A stretch of 64,000 bases of DNA from Pseudomonas sp. FP2335. GTDB lineage: Bacteria; Pseudomonadota; Gammaproteobacteria; Pseudomonadales; Pseudomonadaceae. The stretch spans positions 3,803,501-3,867,500 of the forward strand of contig NZ_CP117437.1 of the NCBI RefSeq assembly GCF_030687535.1, written 5' to 3'. Numbering within the stretch: the first letter of the stretch is position 1; the number at the start of each line of letters is the position of its first letter. This document shows positions 59,855-64,000 of this stretch, one piece after another. The notes under the pieces are model-generated. The model saw only the letters and a list, made by a program, of their open reading frames with translations, was not told the DNA's origin and did not search any database. A program made the translations under genes and the position numbers.

Positions 59855-59954
59855 GCGCAACAGTCCCTGTCCGAAAAGGCAGGATCAAATCACGCAGTAC
59901 CGTTATTTCTCAGGTGAGACTTTCCGAGGGGGTCGTAGGATGGGTCCCAAAGAC

Positions 59955-59992
59955 CGCTTGAGCACCGGCCAGCACGAGGCTGGCCGGCGGTA
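59955..59992 (-). terminator. Hairpin downstream of pqqA
   Basis: CCGGCCAGC-ACGAG-GCTGGCCGG is a GC-rich stem just past the pqqA stop. It lacks a T run on the minus strand, so it may stabilise the short message instead of ending it. Confidence 0.5.
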
Positions 59993-59994
59993 GA

Positions 59995-60066
59995 TCAACG
60001 GCTGGCGAAGTACATGGTCACTTCAAAGCCGATACGCAGGTCGGTAAACGCGGGTTTTTTCCACAT
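59995..60066 (-). CDS. pqqA: PQQ precursor peptide PqqA
   Basis: A 23-codon ORF ([16 protein letters not shown] then TMYFASR) matches PqqA. The glutamate and tyrosine that are cross-linked to make PQQ are at positions 16 and... spaced E-V-T-M-Y (Glu15, Tyr19). AGAGGAA lies six bases before the ATG. It is alone: no pqqBCDE follows. It lies 240 bases downstream of the aldehyde dehydrogenase gene of the PQQ-dependent pathway, on the same strand, so it would add precursor peptide when the pathway is on. Too short for ORF finders, it is easily missed. Confidence 0.9.
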   Translation of the reverse strand: MWKKPAFTDLRIGFEVTMYFASR

Positions 60067-60191
60067 GGGACGTTCCTCTTGTTGTGCCGGAAGATTCCGG
60101 TCGGGTCATTAATGCATGGGGGGTGTGGGAGGCGAATGCTACTTTCGAAGGAGTTCGCGCACTGCAATGGTCTCAGGCAGACAGGGATCCA

Positions 60192-60284
60192 AATGTGGGA
60201 GCTGGCTTGCCTGCGATAGCGGTGGGTCAGCTACAAACTTGTAACTGATACACCGCCATCGCAGGCAAGCCAGCTCCCACAGGG
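60192..60284. repeat. REP-like pair, variant family (GCAGGCAAGCCAGCTCCCAC)
   Basis: Arms TGTGGGAGCTGGCTTGCCTG and inverse around a middle ending TTGTAACTGATACACC. The arms differ from the other REP copies at several paired positions, keeping the pairing, which marks a separate REP subfamily. Confidence 0.88.
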
Positions 60285-60307
60285 GACTGCATTTCAAGCC
60301 TGGAGGG

Positions 60308-61828
<1,521 letters not shown>

Positions 61829-61949
61829 GATGAGGCCTCTGTCGGGGTCCGGGCCTGTTGGTCAACAGGCGATGAGCCGATAGTAAAGAGCCCCCGCTAC
61901 CGGGCGAATGCGCCGTTGGCAGGGGGGCTATGGTCATTTGGTCGTAGAA

Positions 61950-63725
61950 CTAGTGCTTGGCCACCAGTTCCTTGGGCAACTTGAAGGTCCAGAGCATGCC
62001 GCCCTGGTTGAAGTCCTTCACGCGCTTGGCCACTTCACCGCCCCACAACGGCACCGCGCCACCCCAGCCGGAGACCACCGAGACGTACTGTTCGCCGTCC
62101 ATGTCCCAGGTCACCGGCGAGCCGAGCACGCCGGAGCCGGTCTGGAACTCCCAGACTTTCTCGCCGGTCTTGGCGTTGAACGCTTGCAGGAAACCTTCCG
62201 GCGTGCCGGTGAACACCAGGTTGCCCTTGGTGGTCAGCACCCCGCCCCACAGCGGCGCGAAGTTCTTGTGGCGCCACACTTCCTTGCCGGTTTTCGGGTC
62301 GATGGCGCGCAGCACGCCGATGTAGTCCTCGTTCAACGGCTTGATGGTGAAGCCCGCGCCGAGGAATGCCGCGCCTTTCTTGTAGGCGATGCCTTCGTTC
62401 CAGATGTCCATGCCCCACTCGTTGGACGGCACGTAGAACAGCCCGGTGTCGCGGTTGTAGGCCATCGGCATCCAGTTCTTGGCACCGAGGAACGCCGGCG
62501 CTACGAACACCGAAGTGCCCTTGGTTTCACTGCCCGGCGCGCCGGGGCGGCTGGCTTCGTTGTAGATCGGCCGACCGTTCTTATCCAGGCCGGTGGCCCA
62601 GGTGATCTTGTCCACGAACGGGAAGCCACGGATGAATTTGCCGTTGGTGCGGTCCAGCACGTAGAAGAAGCCGTTGCGGTCGGCGGTAGCCGCCGCTTTG
62701 ATTTCCTTGCCGCCTTCGGTGTAGTTGAACGAGATCAGCTCGTTCACGCCGTCAAAGTCCCAACCGTCGTGGGGGGTGCTCTGGAAGTGCCATTTGATGG
62801 TGCCGTCGTCCGGGTTCAGCGCCAGGCGCGAAGACGAATAGAGGTTGTCGCCCGGGCGTAGATGGGAGTTCCACGGCGCCGGGTTGCCGGTGCCGAACAG
62901 CAGCAGGTTGGTTTCCGGATCGTAGTAGCCGCCCAGCCACGGCGCCGCACCGCCGGTCTTCCACAGGTCGCCGGGCCAGGTCTTGCCCGCCTCGCCGCCG
63001 GAAATACCGTTCTCCACCGCCTTGCCGTCCTTGTACACGTAGCCCATATGGCCTTCGACAGTCGGACGGGTCCACAGCAGGTCGCCGTTTTTCGGGTCAT
63101 AGGCTTCGATCTTGCCGACCACGCCGAACTCGCCACCGGCCACGCCGGTGATCAGCTTGCCGTTGATCACTAGGGGCGCGGCGCTGATGGAGTAGCCTTC
63201 CTTGTGGTCGGCCACCTTCTTGCTCCACACCACCTTGCCGGTGTCCTTGTTCAACGCCACCAGCTTGGCGTCAAGGGTGCCGAAGAACACCAGGTCGCCA
63301 TACAGCGCCACGCCACGGTTGATCACGTCGCAGCACGGACGGATGTCATCGGGCAGGCGCGCGTCGTATTGCCAGAGTTTCTTGCCGGTGCGCGCATCCA
63401 CCGCGAACACCCGCGAATAGGAACCGGTGAGGTACATCACCCCGTCCTTGACCATCGGTTGCGCCTGCTGGCCGCGCTGTTTTTCGCCGCCAAACGAAAA
63501 CGCCCAGACCGGGCGCAGGTCCTTGACGTTGTCCACGTTCAGCGTGTCCAGCGGGCTGTAGCGCTGGCCCTGCACGCCGAGGCCGTTGGTGACGATCTGC
63601 TCGGGGTTTTTCGGGTCCTGGAGAATGTCCTGGTCGGTCACGGCGGCCAGGGCCTGGCCGGATAACAGGATGGCACCGAGCAACACACTCAAGGCGAAGG
63701 GTTGGCGGCGTGCGGGTTGGGTCAT
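61950..63725 (-). CDS. pedH: PQQ-dependent alcohol dehydrogenase, lanthanide-type (PedH-like)
   Basis: The 591-residue quinoprotein has a signal peptide (to about ALAA), a beta-propeller with W-docking repeats and the vicinal disulfide C131-C132 (RPCCDV). The active-site Asp323 lies in [12 protein letters not shown], and a second Asp325 two residues later is the mark of lanthanide-binding enzymes (XoxF/PedH); calcium-type ExaA/PedE has Ser or Ala there. The length is close to PedH and shorter than calcium-type ExaA/PedE. It oxidises alcohols in the periplasm, passing electrons to a cytochrome c encoded elsewhere. Confidence 0.85.
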   Translation of the reverse strand: MTQPARRQPFALSVLLGAILLSGQALAAVTDQDILQDPKNPEQIVTNGLGVQGQRYSPLDTLNVDNVKDLRPVWAFSFGGEKQRGQQAQPMVKDGVMYLTGSYSRVFAVDARTGKKLWQYDARLPDDIRPCCDVINRGVALYGDLVFFGTLDAKLVALNKDTGKVVWSKKVADHKEGYSISAAPLVINGKLITGVAGGEFGVVGKIEAYDPKNGDLLWTRPTVEGHMGYVYKDGKAVENGISGGEAGKTWPGDLWKTGGAAPWLGGYYDPETNLLLFGTGNPAPWNSHLRPGDNLYSSSRLALNPDDGTIKWHFQSTPHDGWDFDGVNELISFNYTEGGKEIKAAATADRNGFFYVLDRTNGKFIRGFPFVDKITWATGLDKNGRPIYNEASRPGAPGSETKGTSVFVAPAFLGAKNWMPMAYNRDTGLFYVPSNEWGMDIWNEGIAYKKGAAFLGAGFTIKPLNEDYIGVLRAIDPKTGKEVWRHKNFAPLWGGVLTTKGNLVFTGTPEGFLQAFNAKTGEKVWEFQTGSGVLGSPVTWDMDGEQYVSVVSGWGGAVPLWGGEVAKRVKDFNQGGMLWTFKLPKELVAKH

Positions 63726-63832
63726 GACGGCTACCTCTGCGGTTTTTTGTTATACCCGGGAAATTTTCCCGGTCTGGTGCAGATTCTTGGGCGCAGGGGC
63801 CGCCGTCACAATTGACCGCAGTATCGAGTTTG

Positions 63833-64000
63833 CTAGTTCCTTAGTAGCGGGTGCATCTGCTCGCGCTCGTAGCGCGGGTACAGGTGGCTGACGCTGCGGA
63901 TCAATTCGTAGCGGGCAAGGCTGATCGCGGCGAAGCGCTCGGGGATCGGGCTGCGGATCATCTCGCTCATGTCATTGCCGTTGGCGGCGCCGTCGCGCAG
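63833..64000 (-). CDS. C-terminal end of an unidentified ped/exa-cluster gene (5' part outside the window)
   Basis: The frame is open to the window edge and ends at TAG 63833. The last 55 residues read LRDGAANGNDMSEMIRSPIP...FAAISLARYELIRSVSHLYPRYE. I do not recognise it surely; position suggests one of the accessory genes of quinoprotein clusters, such as a metallohydrolase. The rest is out of sight. Confidence 0.5.
   Translation of the reverse strand: MRDGAANGNDMSEMIRSPIPERFAAISLARYELIRSVSHLYPRYEREQMHPLLRN

Overview
The window is a piece of a high-GC Pseudomonas chromosome, most likely of the P. fluorescens group. The evidence is the gene content and order (tig-clpP-clpX-lon-hupB-ppiD beside folD and an Arg/His/Leu/His tRNA cluster), an OprD porin, reductive pyrimidine catabolism genes, a ped/exa-type quinoprotein alcohol oxidation locus, and many copies of a Pseudomonas-type REP palindrome (GCGAGCAAGCCCGCTCCCAC). 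Nothing was run against a database. Family names come from reading motifs and gene order.

Layout. 1-13,280 is mixed metabolism and regulation: the end of a cytochrome b561 gene, a PLP desulfhydrase/deaminase-like enzyme, fadH, a nitrilase-fold protein that lacks catalytic residues, an AraC regulator, a 28-residue acidic ORF, a MarR regulator flanked by an AceE-type E1 enzyme and a truncated E1 paralogue, a lipoprotein, and a divergent LysR/MFS pair. 13,294-23,890 is the conserved proteostasis block (ppiD, hupB, lon, clpX, clpP, tig), four tRNAs and folD. A structured, tRNA-like sequence lies between hupB and ppiD. 24,048-32,660 holds pbpG, a C39-like lipoprotein without catalytic residues, a tiny membrane protein, a lipoprotein and a three-gene RND efflux operon. 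32,665-41,073 is reductive pyrimidine/hydantoin catabolism: amidase, NCS1 transporter, dihydropyrimidinase, preT, preA and a TetR regulator. 41,190-46,815 holds copC-copD and a uronate oxidation group (OprD porin, uronate dehydrogenase, lactonase, aldose epimerase). 46,889-51,386 has an EmrAB-type pump and an SLC13 transporter.

51,491-64,000 is a ped/exa (ercS'-ercA ... pqqA-pedI-pedH) quinoprotein alcohol oxidation region interrupted by an Rhs polymorphic-toxin island. The Rhs protein has a prePAAR motif, N-terminal membrane segments, a PAAR domain, a YD-repeat shell and a 116-residue AT-richer tip with a PD-(D/E)xK nuclease pattern. It is followed, with a one-base overlap, by a 218-residue putative immunity gene and then by an orphan 135-residue ORF. 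A 23-codon pqqA sits beside the aldehyde dehydrogenase gene. The quinoprotein dehydrogenase carries the D-x-D signature of lanthanide-dependent (PedH-like) enzymes.

The points most worth following up are the Rhs nuclease tip with its unrecognised immunity protein, the MarR regulon built on a 36-bp perfect palindrome that controls a degenerate E1 paralogue, the hupB-ppiD structured RNA, the hidden pqqA, and candidate operators in the pyrimidine and uronate clusters.
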